Source: Bradyrhizobium sp. AUGA SZCCT0283 (GTDB lineage: Bacteria > Pseudomonadota > Alphaproteobacteria > Rhizobiales > Xanthobacteraceae). Taken from it: a DNA stretch of 64,000 nt. The stretch covers positions 1-64,000 of the forward strand of contig NZ_JAFCLU010000034.1 of the NCBI RefSeq assembly GCF_018130385.1. Direction: 5' to 3'. The notes under the pieces are model-generated. The model did no database searches and was not told the DNA's origin. It worked only from the letters and a program-made list of their open reading frames with translations. Positions 8,116-16,198 of the stretch are shown here, in pieces. A program made the position numbers and the translations under genes. Each line of letters starts with the position of its first letter. The first letter of the stretch is position 1.

Positions 8116-8673
8116 CTATCTGGATTTCCCCGCCGGCAAGAAACTGACGATCTTCTCGCCAAGCTTGATCAGCGCGACCAGCCTCGGCCGCGGCACCTTG
8201 AGCATCTGCGTGTACCAGCGGTCGACCAGTTCGGTGAAAGCCAGCATTTCCTTCAGCCGCTTAGCCGCGACCGGGCTGATGGTCGGATCGTCAGCCGCGT
8301 CGGAAACGCAGGCGCGCAGCGCATCGACCGCGGGGTCGATCTCGCGTTCCTTGCGGCCGGCGGCGATCCGCGCCGCCACTTCCCAGATGTCGGTCTCCGC
8401 CTCGAAATGATCGCGGCGGTCGCCGAGGATCGGCACCCGGCGGATCAAATTCCAGGCCAGCAATTCCTTGATGGAGTTGGAGACGTTGGACCGCGCCATG
8501 CCGAGCGTCTCGGCGATATCCTCCGCGGTCATCGGCGCCTCGGCGAGATAAAGCAGGCCGTGGATCTGGCTGACGGAGCGGTTGACGCCCCACTCGTCCC
8601 CCATGTCGCCCCAGTGAAGGATGAACCGTTCGACGACGGCGGGGAGTTTCTTTTTGTCGGTTGTTTCTGTCAT
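8116..8673 (-). CDS. GbsR/MarR-family transcriptional regulator
   Basis: 185-residue regulator with a winged helix near residues 30-95 (QIHGLLYLAEAPMTAEDIAETLGMARSNVSNSIKELLAWNLIRRVPILGDRRDHFEAE) and a helical C-terminal dimerisation region; the GDRRDHFEAE wing is typical of the GbsR subgroup. The start at 8673 is chosen because the ATG falls in the middle of a 7-bp inverted repeat (8664-8681), implying autorepression; upstream extension has no ribosome site. It heads the operon with DUF4166 and epimerase genes and probably controls it. Confidence 0.88.
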   Translation of the reverse strand: MTETTDKKKLPAVVERFILHWGDMGDEWGVNRSVSQIHGLLYLAEAPMTAEDIAETLGMARSNVSNSIKELLAWNLIRRVPILGDRRDHFEAETDIWEVAARIAAGRKEREIDPAVDALRACVSDAADDPTISPVAAKRLKEMLAFTELVDRWYTQMLKVPRPRLVALIKLGEKIVSFLPAGKSR

Positions 8674-8681
8674 AACAGAAA
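8664..8681. promoter_or_regulatory. Operator palindrome over regulator start codon
   Basis: TTTCTGT-CATA-ACAGAAA is a perfect 7-bp inverted repeat separated by four bases; the minus-strand ATG of the GbsR/MarR gene lies inside the spacer. MarR-type proteins bind palindromes of about this size. Occupation would block both transcription and translation initiation. The palindrome is seen directly; binding by this regulator is inferred. Confidence 0.6.
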
Positions 8682-8929
8682 TATCTGACGTAACTGTGCG
8701 GATGTCAAGTCCCGCGCGAGCCCGCACATTCCGGGTCGCGCCCGACGCAACCGCCCTCCGTCGAGGACCACGCTCCGCCTGGGCCGGGTTCCCCGACACG
8801 GAACTCTGTGTCGCACTTCGCTTCCGTTGTTTTCCCGGTCGATCCGTTAACCCTTTGGCACCGGTCGCCTCCTAGATTCCCTTCACGCGTTGCCGGCAAC
8901 GAGGTCTGGCGCGATCATCAAGGCAAGCA

Positions 8930-10879
8930 ATGCCCCATCGAAATACCCCAGACCCGGGCGGTCCGCCGCGGCGGGTAACATCGACGGCCGTGGTCATCAC
9001 GTTTGCGCTTGTCATGACCGCCTGCGTCCTGGGCGTCATGGCCTGGAAGGCGCTCGACGCCAAGAAGGCCGCACTGGCGAGCGGCAGTGCCGAAATTCAG
9101 AACCTTGCCCATTCGCTTTCCGAGCATGCCTCGCACGCCATTCAGGCGGTCGATATCGCGATGGCAGGAATGGTGGACCTGCTGAAGTATAGAGATCCCG
9201 AGCCGGACCGGTTCAACACGTACCTGGCTGAGACGGCGAAAACGCTGCCACAATTGCGCGGGATCGGCGTCGCCGATGCCAAGGGCAACTGGACCTATTC
9301 GTCACTTCCGGAACAGCCGCGCCACAACGTCTCGGACCGGAATTATTTTGCCTACCATCGCGATACGCCGGACAACGCGCTTCGGATCAGCGAGCTGTTG
9401 CAGTCCCGTATCGACGAGCGATCCTCGATGATCGTTCTCTCGAAACGGATCACCAAGCTCGACGGCAGCTTCGGCGGGGTCGTCGCCGCAGCGATCGACA
9501 AGGATTACTTCAACGGCTTCTACCGGACGTTCAAGCTCGGTCCGGACGGCGGCATCAGCCTGATACGGAATGATGGCGCCCTCCTGATACGCTGGCCCTT
9601 GTCCGACAAGGGCGCAGATCTCTCAAAAACCGACCTGTTCTCAAGGCATCTCAAGCTGAGCTCTGTCGGATACTACAAGATCATCTCGCCGTTCGACGGC
9701 ATCGTGAAGTATTTCGGCTACGAGGAAACGCCGCAATACCCGATGGTCGTCACCGTGGCCGTGTCGGAAGACTGGATTCTGGCCGAATGGTGGAAGACCC
9801 TGCGGACCGATGTCATCGTTGCCGGCGTGCTGCTGTGCATGATCCTGATGCTGGCGGCGTTGCTCGCGCTGCAGTTCCACTTCCGCAGCAAGACCGAGCG
9901 TGCGCTGCGCGAGCTGGAGGCGCACTACCGATTGCTGGCCAACAACATTGCCGACATCATCATCCTGATCGATGCCCGCAGCCTGCTCCGCTACGTCTCC
10001 CATTCCGTTGAGCCGGTGCTGGGGCTGCGTGCCAAGGACCTGATCGGAAAATCATGCTTCGATCTGGTCCACCCCGAGGACCGGGAAAGCGTCAAGCAGG
10101 CGACCGCAAGGCTCAGGAGTATCGACAGCGTCAGCACGGTCGTGTTCCGGCACTATCGCGCCGACGGAACGCTGGCGTGGGTCGAAAGCAAGTTCAAGCT
10201 GGCGACGGAACCGAGCGACCCTGCCAGGACGGAATTCCTCTGCGTCATCCGCGACGTCACCGAACGCAAGCGGATGGAGGATGAGCTGACCCAGCTCAAC
10301 CGCCGCCTCACCCAGCTCGCTGCAACCGACGGACTGACCGGGCTCACCAACCGCCGCACCTTCGACAGCTTCCTTCGGCGCGAATACGAAACCTGCGAAG
10401 AGATTTCGGTTTTGCTGTTCGATATCGACAATTTCAAGGGCTACAACGACACCTACGGACATCAGTCCGGCGACCGTTGCCTGCAGGCGGTTGCGAAAGC
10501 CATCGGCGATGCGGCCGCCGATACGTCAGGCCTTTCCGCGCGTTATGGTGGCGAGGAATTCGCCGTTGTGCTGCCGAATACAACGGAAGACGCCGCCCTG
10601 AAGGTCGCCGAGAGTATTCGGCTGACGGTGCGGGCGCTGGGCATTCCGAACACGGCCTCCAGCCGCGGCTACATCACCATCAGCGCGGGCGTCGCCGCCA
10701 AGAACCGCTCGACGATCGACGAGGCGGCGTTGGTGGGAGAAGCCGACACGGCGCTCTATGAGGCCAAGCGTCTCGGCCGCAATCGCAGCATCGTGTATTC
10801 CTCACTCGACCTGCGATATGTCGACAGCGCCTCCATCCAGCACGACGGCGAGTTCGCGCCGGGTGAACGGACGCATTAG
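8930..10879 (+). CDS. Membrane diguanylate cyclase (Cache-PAS-GGDEF)
   Basis: 649-residue protein. A transmembrane helix at residues 19-39 is followed by a periplasmic dCache-type sensor (VSDRNYFAYHRDTPDNALRIS, SSMIVLSKRI..DGSFGGVVAAAID), a second helix near 288-312 (VIVAGVLLCMILMLAALLALQF), a PAS domain to about 450 (ending IRDVTERKRMEDEL) and a GGDEF domain with active-site GGEEF at 540-544. It should synthesise c-di-GMP in the cytoplasm in response to an extracellular ligand. No RxxD inhibitory site is evident five residues before GGEEF. ATG 8930 follows AAGGCAAGCA. Single gene, divergent from the regulator operon across 256 bases. Confidence 0.93.
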   Translation: MPHRNTPDPGGPPRRVTSTAVVITFALVMTACVLGVMAWKALDAKKAALASGSAEIQNLAHSLSEHASHAIQAVDIAMAGMVDLLKYRDPEPDRFNTYLAETAKTLPQLRGIGVADAKGNWTYSSLPEQPRHNVSDRNYFAYHRDTPDNALRISELLQSRIDERSSMIVLSKRITKLDGSFGGVVAAAIDKDYFNGFYRTFKLGPDGGISLIRNDGALLIRWPLSDKGADLSKTDLFSRHLKLSSVGYYKIISPFDGIVKYFGYEETPQYPMVVTVAVSEDWILAEWWKTLRTDVIVAGVLLCMILMLAALLALQFHFRSKTERALRELEAHYRLLANNIADIIILIDARSLLRYVSHSVEPVLGLRAKDLIGKSCFDLVHPEDRESVKQATARLRSIDSVSTVVFRHYRADGTLAWVESKFKLATEPSDPARTEFLCVIRDVTERKRMEDELTQLNRRLTQLAATDGLTGLTNRRTFDSFLRREYETCEEISVLLFDIDNFKGYNDTYGHQSGDRCLQAVAKAIGDAAADTSGLSARYGGEEFAVVLPNTTEDAALKVAESIRLTVRALGIPNTASSRGYITISAGVAAKNRSTIDEAALVGEADTALYEAKRLGRNRSIVYSSLDLRYVDSASIQHDGEFAPGERTH

Positions 10880-10980
10880 CGGACGTAATCTCGATGTGGT
10901 TCTGTAGGAGGTCCGCTTTGCTTCGAAAGCGACTGGATTGCCGTGATGTCGCGAACTGACGCTACTCGCCGGCATTGGAC

Positions 10981-11352
10981 TCACTCCACGATCTTCCAGT
11001 ACGAGTCCTTGCGGATCACCTTGCCGTCGCGAAACGTGTAGAAGTCACAACCTCTGACCTCCTTTCTCGCGCCCTCGCGGGTGGTGCCCGTGAGGGTCCA
11101 TTTTGAGATGCCGGTGCCCGCAGCCGAATCCACAAAATGCTCATCGTTGCCGTAGTGGACGTCAGGCAGACCTTCAAAGCGTGTTGCCAGCGCTTCCCGT
11201 ACGTTCCGTTTGCCCTCGAAACGCGAACCCCACGGCTTGCTTCCCCTCGGCATCTCCAAGATGCAATCGTCAGAAAAGAACGTCATGATGCGATCAAGGT
11301 CGTGCGCGTTGAAGGCATCACATAGCTCCGTCAGCGTCGATCTAATGTCCAT
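10981..11352 (-). CDS. SnoaL-like (NTF2 fold) protein
   Basis: 123 residues, beginning MDIRSTLTELCDAFNAHDLDRIMTFFSDDCILEMPRG and ending CDFYTFRDGKVIRKDSYWKI, the standard SnoaL-like polyketide cyclase/NTF2 pattern. These small alpha+beta cone proteins serve as isomerases, dehydratases or binding proteins and the substrate cannot be deduced. GGAG lies seven bases before the ATG. No clear operon partner; the acylphosphatase gene is about 130 bases beyond its start on the same strand. Confidence 0.85.
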   Translation of the reverse strand: MDIRSTLTELCDAFNAHDLDRIMTFFSDDCILEMPRGSKPWGSRFEGKRNVREALATRFEGLPDVHYGNDEHFVDSAAGTGISKWTLTGTTREGARKEVRGCDFYTFRDGKVIRKDSYWKIVE

Positions 11353-11478
11353 CGCGCGTCTCCATCCAATCGGATAAATTGATATCTTGTACGGCGCGTC
11401 GATGTCCGAAATAGGCCATTGGTGGCCAGGCCGGTCAAGATCGGGATCTCCGCATCTTGGTTCGGAGGGGTGCGGGCG

Positions 11479-11778
11479 CTAAATCGTCGGCAGCACCGAG
11501 AACCGCTCCCCTGCCTCCCGAAGGTTCAGCATGTCGGAACTGGCCGCTTCGTCCCGCAGCGCCTCCACCAGCGCCGATGCCGGCCCGCGCCGGCATGCCG
11601 CGATCATGGCCGTAACGGCTTCCGCGGAGCCGGCGAACACCGCCTCGACGCTGCCGTCCCGGCGATTGCGCACCCAGCCTTCGAGATCACGCGACCGCGC
11701 CGCGCGCTCGACAAAGTAGCGGTAGCCGACGCCCTGCACCCGCCCGCTGATCGTGACATGGCGGATCGTGTCGCTCAT
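11479..11778 (-). CDS. acyP: Acylphosphatase
   Basis: 99-residue cytosolic enzyme hydrolysing carboxyl-phosphate bonds such as acetyl phosphate. The signature SGRVQGVGYRYF carries the phosphate-binding Arg (R20) and EGWVRNRRDGSVEAVFAG carries the catalytic Asn (N38). The start codon overlaps the stop of the preceding PEP-mutase/isocitrate-lyase-fold gene by four bases (ATGA), so the two genes are translationally coupled, a pairing that hints at a shared metabolic job not evident from either alone. Confidence 0.95.
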   Translation of the reverse strand: MSDTIRHVTISGRVQGVGYRYFVERAARSRDLEGWVRNRRDGSVEAVFAGSAEAVTAMIAACRRGPASALVEALRDEAASSDMLNLREAGERFSVLPTI

Positions 11779-12644
11779 GGCTTTTTCAACCCGAGAAATG
11801 CGCCACCGCGTGCTTTCACGTCCGCTTCGCGCATCGCCCGGCCGGTCAGTTCGGACGGCGCCAGACCTTGCAGGTTCTTCGGCGACGTTCCCTCACGCAA
11901 CGCCTTCAGCGTTTCATAGACGGCTTGGGTGGCGGCGGCGAACGGCGCGTGGCCCTGCAATGCGATCCGCACGCGCTGGCTTGCAAGATAATCGAGCGCG
12001 GTCATGTCCTCGGGCGCGCCGCCGAGCACGATCGGCAGCCTTGTTGCGGCGGAAATGGCTTCGAGCTCGCCTCGGTTCTTGATGCCGGTAAAAAACAGCG
12101 CATCGACACCGGTGGCCTCATACGCCCTCGCGCGGGCGATGGCGTCGTCGAGGCCGGTTATGGATACGGCGCCGGTGCGGCCCATGACGACCAGCGAGGA
12201 ATCGCTGCGGCCATCGAGCGCGGCCTTCATCTTGCCGACGCCCTCCTCCAGCGAGATCAATTGCGTTCCGGCCTGCCCGAACGCCGGCGGCAGCAGCGTA
12301 TCCTCGATCGTCAGGCCGGCCGCGCCGGCCGTCTCCAGTTCCTGCACGGTGCGGCGAACGTTGAGCGCGTTGCCATAGCCGTGGTCGGCATCGACCAGCA
12401 CCGGCAAGGTCGAGGCGCGCGACATCCGGCGCATCTGCTCGGCCAGCTCCGTCAAGGTGATCAGCGCAATATCGGGATCGCCGAGCACGACCAGCGAGGC
12501 CACCGAGCCACCAAACATGCCGAGCTCGAAGCCGAGGTCTTCGGCAATGCGGATCGAGGTCGCGTCATAGACCGATCCCGGCCGGGCGCAGGTGGGGCCG
12601 TTGAGGATGGAACGCAATTTCTCTCGGCGCTGACGGAAAGCCAT
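11775..12644 (-). CDS. Isocitrate lyase/PEP mutase-superfamily enzyme (oxaloacetate decarboxylase-like)
   Basis: 289 residues from ATG 12644. A (beta/alpha)8 barrel of the ICL/PEPM superfamily: GSVYDATSIRIAEDLGFELGMFGGS near the N-terminus, metal-binding VLVDADHGYGN (D85, D87) and GLTIEDTLLPPAFG in place of the KKCGH loop of isocitrate lyases. This pattern fits the oxaloacetate decarboxylase/2-methylisocitrate-lyase-like branch; exact substrate not provable. It is translationally coupled to acylphosphatase. The upstream ATG at 12671 is rejected because it runs into a dispersed repeat. Confidence 0.85.
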   Translation of the reverse strand: MAFRQRREKLRSILNGPTCARPGSVYDATSIRIAEDLGFELGMFGGSVASLVVLGDPDIALITLTELAEQMRRMSRASTLPVLVDADHGYGNALNVRRTVQELETAGAAGLTIEDTLLPPAFGQAGTQLISLEEGVGKMKAALDGRSDSSLVVMGRTGAVSITGLDDAIARARAYEATGVDALFFTGIKNRGELEAISAATRLPIVLGGAPEDMTALDYLASQRVRIALQGHAPFAAATQAVYETLKALREGTSPKNLQGLAPSELTGRAMREADVKARGGAFLGLKKP

Positions 12645-12665
12645 GGTGCCCTCAGTTCTATCCGC

Positions 12666-12806
12666 CGTCATTGCGAGCGAAGCGACTTGTCCGCCGTAGC
12701 TCGAAGAGCGAAGGCGGAAGCAATCCCGTTCTTTGCCTAGCTCAGGATTGCTTCGTCGCTGACGCTCCCTTGCGCAAACGCTTCGCGTTTGTCGCAGGCA
12801 ATGACG
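12666..12806. repeat. Dispersed palindromic element (GTCATTGCGAGC type)
   Basis: Starts CGTCATTGCGAGCGAAGC and ends GCAGGCAATGACG, with internal segments that pair (GCGAAGC/GCTTCGC types). A shorter relative lies at 34099-34176. Such REP/BIME-like palindromes are common between genes in Bradyrhizobium. It fills most of the space between the oxaloacetate-decarboxylase-like gene and pccA and could act as a processing or termination structure. Confidence 0.75.
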
Positions 12807-12818
12807 GAACGGGAAGCG

Positions 12819-14834
12819 TTACGCAAACTCCAGGATCAGCGCGTCGACCGCCAGCGTGGCGCCGGCCGCGGCGTGGATCTTCTTCACCGTGCCGTCGCGT
12901 TCGGCGCGCAGTACGTTTTGCATCTTCATCGCTTCGACCACGGCCAAGGTTTCGCCCAACTTGACCTCCTGCCCTTCGCTCACGGCAATCGACACCACGA
13001 GCCCCGGCATTGGGCATAGCAGCTTCTTGCCGGTATCGGCCGCCGAGTTCACCGGCATCAGCCGGGCGGCGGCGGCCTCGCTTTCGGTGAAGACGTTGAC
13101 CGCAACATCAAAGCCCTGATGCGCCAGGCGGATGCCGTTCGGAATTGCGCGCACCTGCATCGCCACGAAGTGGCCGTCGATGGTGCCCTGCCAGACCGGC
13201 TCACCCGGCGTCCAGGTCGAGACCAGATTGTGCGGATTGCCGGGTAGACCGTCGGTACCGATGAAGCGCACGGCGATGCCCTCGGCCTCGCGCGCCACAT
13301 CGAGCGCGATTTCGTCGCGATCGAGCCACACCGCGCGGCGGCGTTCGCGCTGCACCAGGCGCCCGGTCAACTGGCCGGAAATCTGGCGCTTGCGCTCGCC
13401 GAGCACGTGGTCGATCGCCGCTCCCACGGCCGCCAGCCGCCGCGCGATCTCGCCTTCTGGCGGGCGCGCCGAAAATCCCTTCGGGAATTCCTCCGCGATG
13501 AAACTGGTGGAAAGTTTGCCCTCGCGCCAGCGCGGATGGTTCATCAGCGCCGACAGGAACGGAATGTTGTGCCTGATACCGTCGACGTAAAACGCGTCGA
13601 GCGCGGTGGACTGCGCCTCGATCGCAGCGGCGCGCGACGGCGCGTGCGTGACGAGCTTGGCGATCATCGGATCGTAGTGGATCGAGATTTCGCCGCCTTC
13701 CTGCACGCCGGTATCGTTGCGGATGGTGACGCCGTCATGGCTCGCTTCCGCGGGCGGGCGGTATTTCACCAGCCGGCCAATGGACGGCAGGAAGTTGCGG
13801 AACGGGTCCTCGGCATAGACGCGGGATTCCACCGCCCACCCCGTCAGCGTGACGTCCTTCTGAGCGATCGAAAGTCTTTCGCCGGCGGCGACGCGGATCA
13901 TCTGCTCGACGAGGTCGATGCCGGTGACCAATTCGGTGACGGGATGTTCGACCTGCAGACGGGTGTTCATCTCCAGGAAGTAGAAGCTCTTGTCCTGGCC
14001 GGCGACGAATTCGACCGTGCCGGCGGAATCGTAATTCACGGCTTTCGCCAGCGACACTGCCTGCTCGCCCATCTTGCGGCGGGTGGTCTCGTCGAGCAAC
14101 GGGGACGGCGCTTCCTCGATGACCTTCTGGTTGCGGCGCTGGATCGAACATTCGCGCTCGCCGAGATAGATCACGTTGCCATGCTTGTCGCCGAGCACCT
14201 GGATTTCGATGTGGCGGGGATCGACGATGAATTTTTCGATGAAGACGCGGTCGTCGCCGAACGAGGATTTTGCCTCGGCCTTGGAGACGTTGAAACCTTC
14301 GGCGACTTCCCTCTTCGAATGCGCGATCCGCATGCCCTTGCCGCCGCCGCCGGCGGAGGCCTTGATCATCACGGGATAGCCGATCTCGTCGGCGATCTTC
14401 ACCGCATGTTTTTCGTCTTCGATGACGCCGAGATGCCCGGGCACGGTCGAGACTTTTGCTTTTGCGGCGGCCTTCTTGGATTCGATCTTGTCGCCCATCG
14501 CGGCAATGGCGCCCGGATTGGGGCCGATGAAGACGATGCCAGCCTTGGCAAGCTCGCGCGGAAACGCCTCGCGCTCGGACAAAAAGCCATAGCCGGGATG
14601 CACGGCCTCGGCGCCGGTCTTGCGGCAGGCTTCGATGATTTTATCGATCAGAAGATAGCTCTCGGCCGCCGCGGGCGGACCGATCAGCACGCCGTCATCG
14701 GCCATTTCGACATGGAGCGCATCGCGGTCGGCCTCGGAATACACGGCCACCGTCTTGATCCCCATCCGGCGCGCAGTCTTGATGACCCGGCAGGCGATCT
14801 CGCCGCGATTTGCGATCAGAATTCTCTTGAACAT
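12819..14834 (-). CDS. pccA: Propionyl-CoA carboxylase alpha subunit (biotin carboxylase/BCCP)
   Basis: 671 residues from ATG 14834 (FKRILIANRGEIACRVIKTARRMGI). Biotin carboxylase N-domain, ATP-grasp (SAGGGGKGMRIAH; EMNTRLQVEHPVTE) and C-domain extend to about residue 450, then a BT linker and a biotinyl domain with VEAMKMQN (biotinyl Lys near 637). Carboxylates biotin using bicarbonate and ATP for propionyl-CoA to methylmalonyl-CoA conversion with a PccB subunit not in this window. Length and linker favour propionyl-CoA over 3-methylcrotonyl-CoA carboxylase but do not exclude the latter. Upstream in-frame codons before 14834 lack a ribosome site. Confidence 0.92.
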   Translation of the reverse strand: MFKRILIANRGEIACRVIKTARRMGIKTVAVYSEADRDALHVEMADDGVLIGPPAAAESYLLIDKIIEACRKTGAEAVHPGYGFLSEREAFPRELAKAGIVFIGPNPGAIAAMGDKIESKKAAAKAKVSTVPGHLGVIEDEKHAVKIADEIGYPVMIKASAGGGGKGMRIAHSKREVAEGFNVSKAEAKSSFGDDRVFIEKFIVDPRHIEIQVLGDKHGNVIYLGERECSIQRRNQKVIEEAPSPLLDETTRRKMGEQAVSLAKAVNYDSAGTVEFVAGQDKSFYFLEMNTRLQVEHPVTELVTGIDLVEQMIRVAAGERLSIAQKDVTLTGWAVESRVYAEDPFRNFLPSIGRLVKYRPPAEASHDGVTIRNDTGVQEGGEISIHYDPMIAKLVTHAPSRAAAIEAQSTALDAFYVDGIRHNIPFLSALMNHPRWREGKLSTSFIAEEFPKGFSARPPEGEIARRLAAVGAAIDHVLGERKRQISGQLTGRLVQRERRRAVWLDRDEIALDVAREAEGIAVRFIGTDGLPGNPHNLVSTWTPGEPVWQGTIDGHFVAMQVRAIPNGIRLAHQGFDVAVNVFTESEAAAARLMPVNSAADTGKKLLCPMPGLVVSIAVSEGQEVKLGETLAVVEAMKMQNVLRAERDGTVKKIHAAAGATLAVDALILEFA

Positions 14835-14973
14835 GTTCTTCTTGCTTGAGCTTTGGGCAGGATCCTCCCCCGCAATGTGACATGCGGGGACGCGGGTAAC
14901 AAACCCGTGGTACAGCAAAAATCGGTGGAGGCAACGGTCTCGTATCAGCCTCGCCGCACCGGCCGGCGGCAAT

Positions 14974-15183
14974 TCACCCGGAATAGGCGTTAAAGCGCCC
15001 CCGCGCATAGGCGCGGGATACCGCCTTCATCAGTTCACCGACCTCGGATTCCAGATATTCGTTGGCCACGATCAGCGCGCGGATCGTCGCCCTCAGGTCG
15101 CCGCCGCAGGCTGAAATCGCTTGATCCACCGCGGCTTCCAACTCGTCGTTCTCTTCGAATTTCGGCTGTGAAGAGGACGACAT
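14974..15183 (-). CDS. Small conserved-looking protein upstream of pccA
   Basis: 69 residues from ATG 15183: MSSSSQPKFEENDELEAAVDQAISACGGDLRATIRALIVANEYLESEVGELMKAVSRAYARGRFNAYSG. Predicted fully helical, acidic N-terminus and a basic C-terminus. Coding-like amino acid composition and a location 139 bases before pccA on the same strand support it as a real gene. I do not recognise a functional family; a small regulatory or scaffold protein is possible. Confidence 0.65.
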   Translation of the reverse strand: MSSSSQPKFEENDELEAAVDQAISACGGDLRATIRALIVANEYLESEVGELMKAVSRAYARGRFNAYSG

Positions 15184-15380
15184 GGCAAATATTCCGTGTT
15201 GAGCGATGCCGGCCATGTTCCTATTTTGTTCTCATGAAGTCAATGCTCCGTTCGGCGCATGGCCGCAGGCGACGCCGACGGTTTTCCCCAACTCGCTTCA
15301 TGCGCGATTAGCGCCAGCGCCTTGGTTCAATCACGTCACCTTATGCTAGAAGGCAGCGGCAGGTGTGGAATTGATTTGAA

Positions 15381-16154
15381 ATGAAACAGATGCGGTCACG
15401 AATTTTTCTGGTTGCGGCGTTGCTATCGATCGTACTTGCGGCCAGCCAAAGTTCGGCCGCCACCGCCATAGTCCGGGATGGCAGCACGCTTCAGCTGGGC
15501 AATGTCACCTACCGGCTCGACGGCATCGATGTCCCAACCGTCGACCAGCTCTGCATCGACGAGCACGCCGATAGCTGGACCTGCGGTATCGAGGCGCGCG
15601 ATCAACTGGCAAAACTGATCGGCGGCAAACAGGTCCGCTGCGACGATCTGGGTCCCGATCCCGCCTACAAGAAACGACACATCGGCGTGTGCAAGATCGA
15701 GGGCGAGACGACAAGTCTCAGCCAGTTGCTGGTCCGCAACGGCTTTGCCTTGAATGTCGAAGCCTCCGCCACCGGCCGCTTCAAGACGGACGAAGCCCAC
15801 GCCAAGGACGACCGCCAGGGCTTGTGGAAAGGCTGCTTCGCCGCGCCGCGCGAGTTCCGCGCCGGCAAGAAGGACGGCGCCCTGCTCGGCGCCGCGTGCC
15901 GCACCGACCGCGACCGCGAAATCCGCGAGGCCTTGTTCCCCGAGGATCTCGTGATGCCGGCGAGTTGCAACATCAAGGGCAAATACGCGGTCCGCGCCCG
16001 CGTCACCGGGAACCTCGGCATCTACCACCTGCAGATGTGCCGCTCCTATCCGGGACTGACGAAGCCGGACCGCTGGTTCTGTTCCGAGGAAGACGCGCAG
16101 GCCGCCGGGTTCCGCCGAGCCTATAACTGCCGCTCAACCACCAAGAGCAAATGA
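15381..16154 (+). CDS. Exported thermonuclease (SNase)-like protein, degenerate active site
   Basis: 257 residues with a signal peptide (about 1-26, cleavage after SSA). Residues 28-145 align by eye with staphylococcal-nuclease folds: VRDGSTLQLGNVTYRLDGIDVP and KKRHIGVCKI. However the second metal-binding Asp of the family VxDGDT motif is Ser here and the glutamate normally following GIDxPE is absent, while the two arginine positions (RLDGID, KKRHIG) remain. The C-terminal 100 residues hold paired Cys (ACR, SCN, MCR, FCS, NCR), possibly disulphides. Likely a periplasmic protein using the SNase fold without full nuclease chemistry. Confidence 0.8.
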   Translation: MKQMRSRIFLVAALLSIVLAASQSSAATAIVRDGSTLQLGNVTYRLDGIDVPTVDQLCIDEHADSWTCGIEARDQLAKLIGGKQVRCDDLGPDPAYKKRHIGVCKIEGETTSLSQLLVRNGFALNVEASATGRFKTDEAHAKDDRQGLWKGCFAAPREFRAGKKDGALLGAACRTDRDREIREALFPEDLVMPASCNIKGKYAVRARVTGNLGIYHLQMCRSYPGLTKPDRWFCSEEDAQAAGFRRAYNCRSTTKSK

Positions 16155-16198
16155 AGCTGGCAAAGCCGGCGCGTCCTGTGTGAAAGTGCCGGCAGAGG

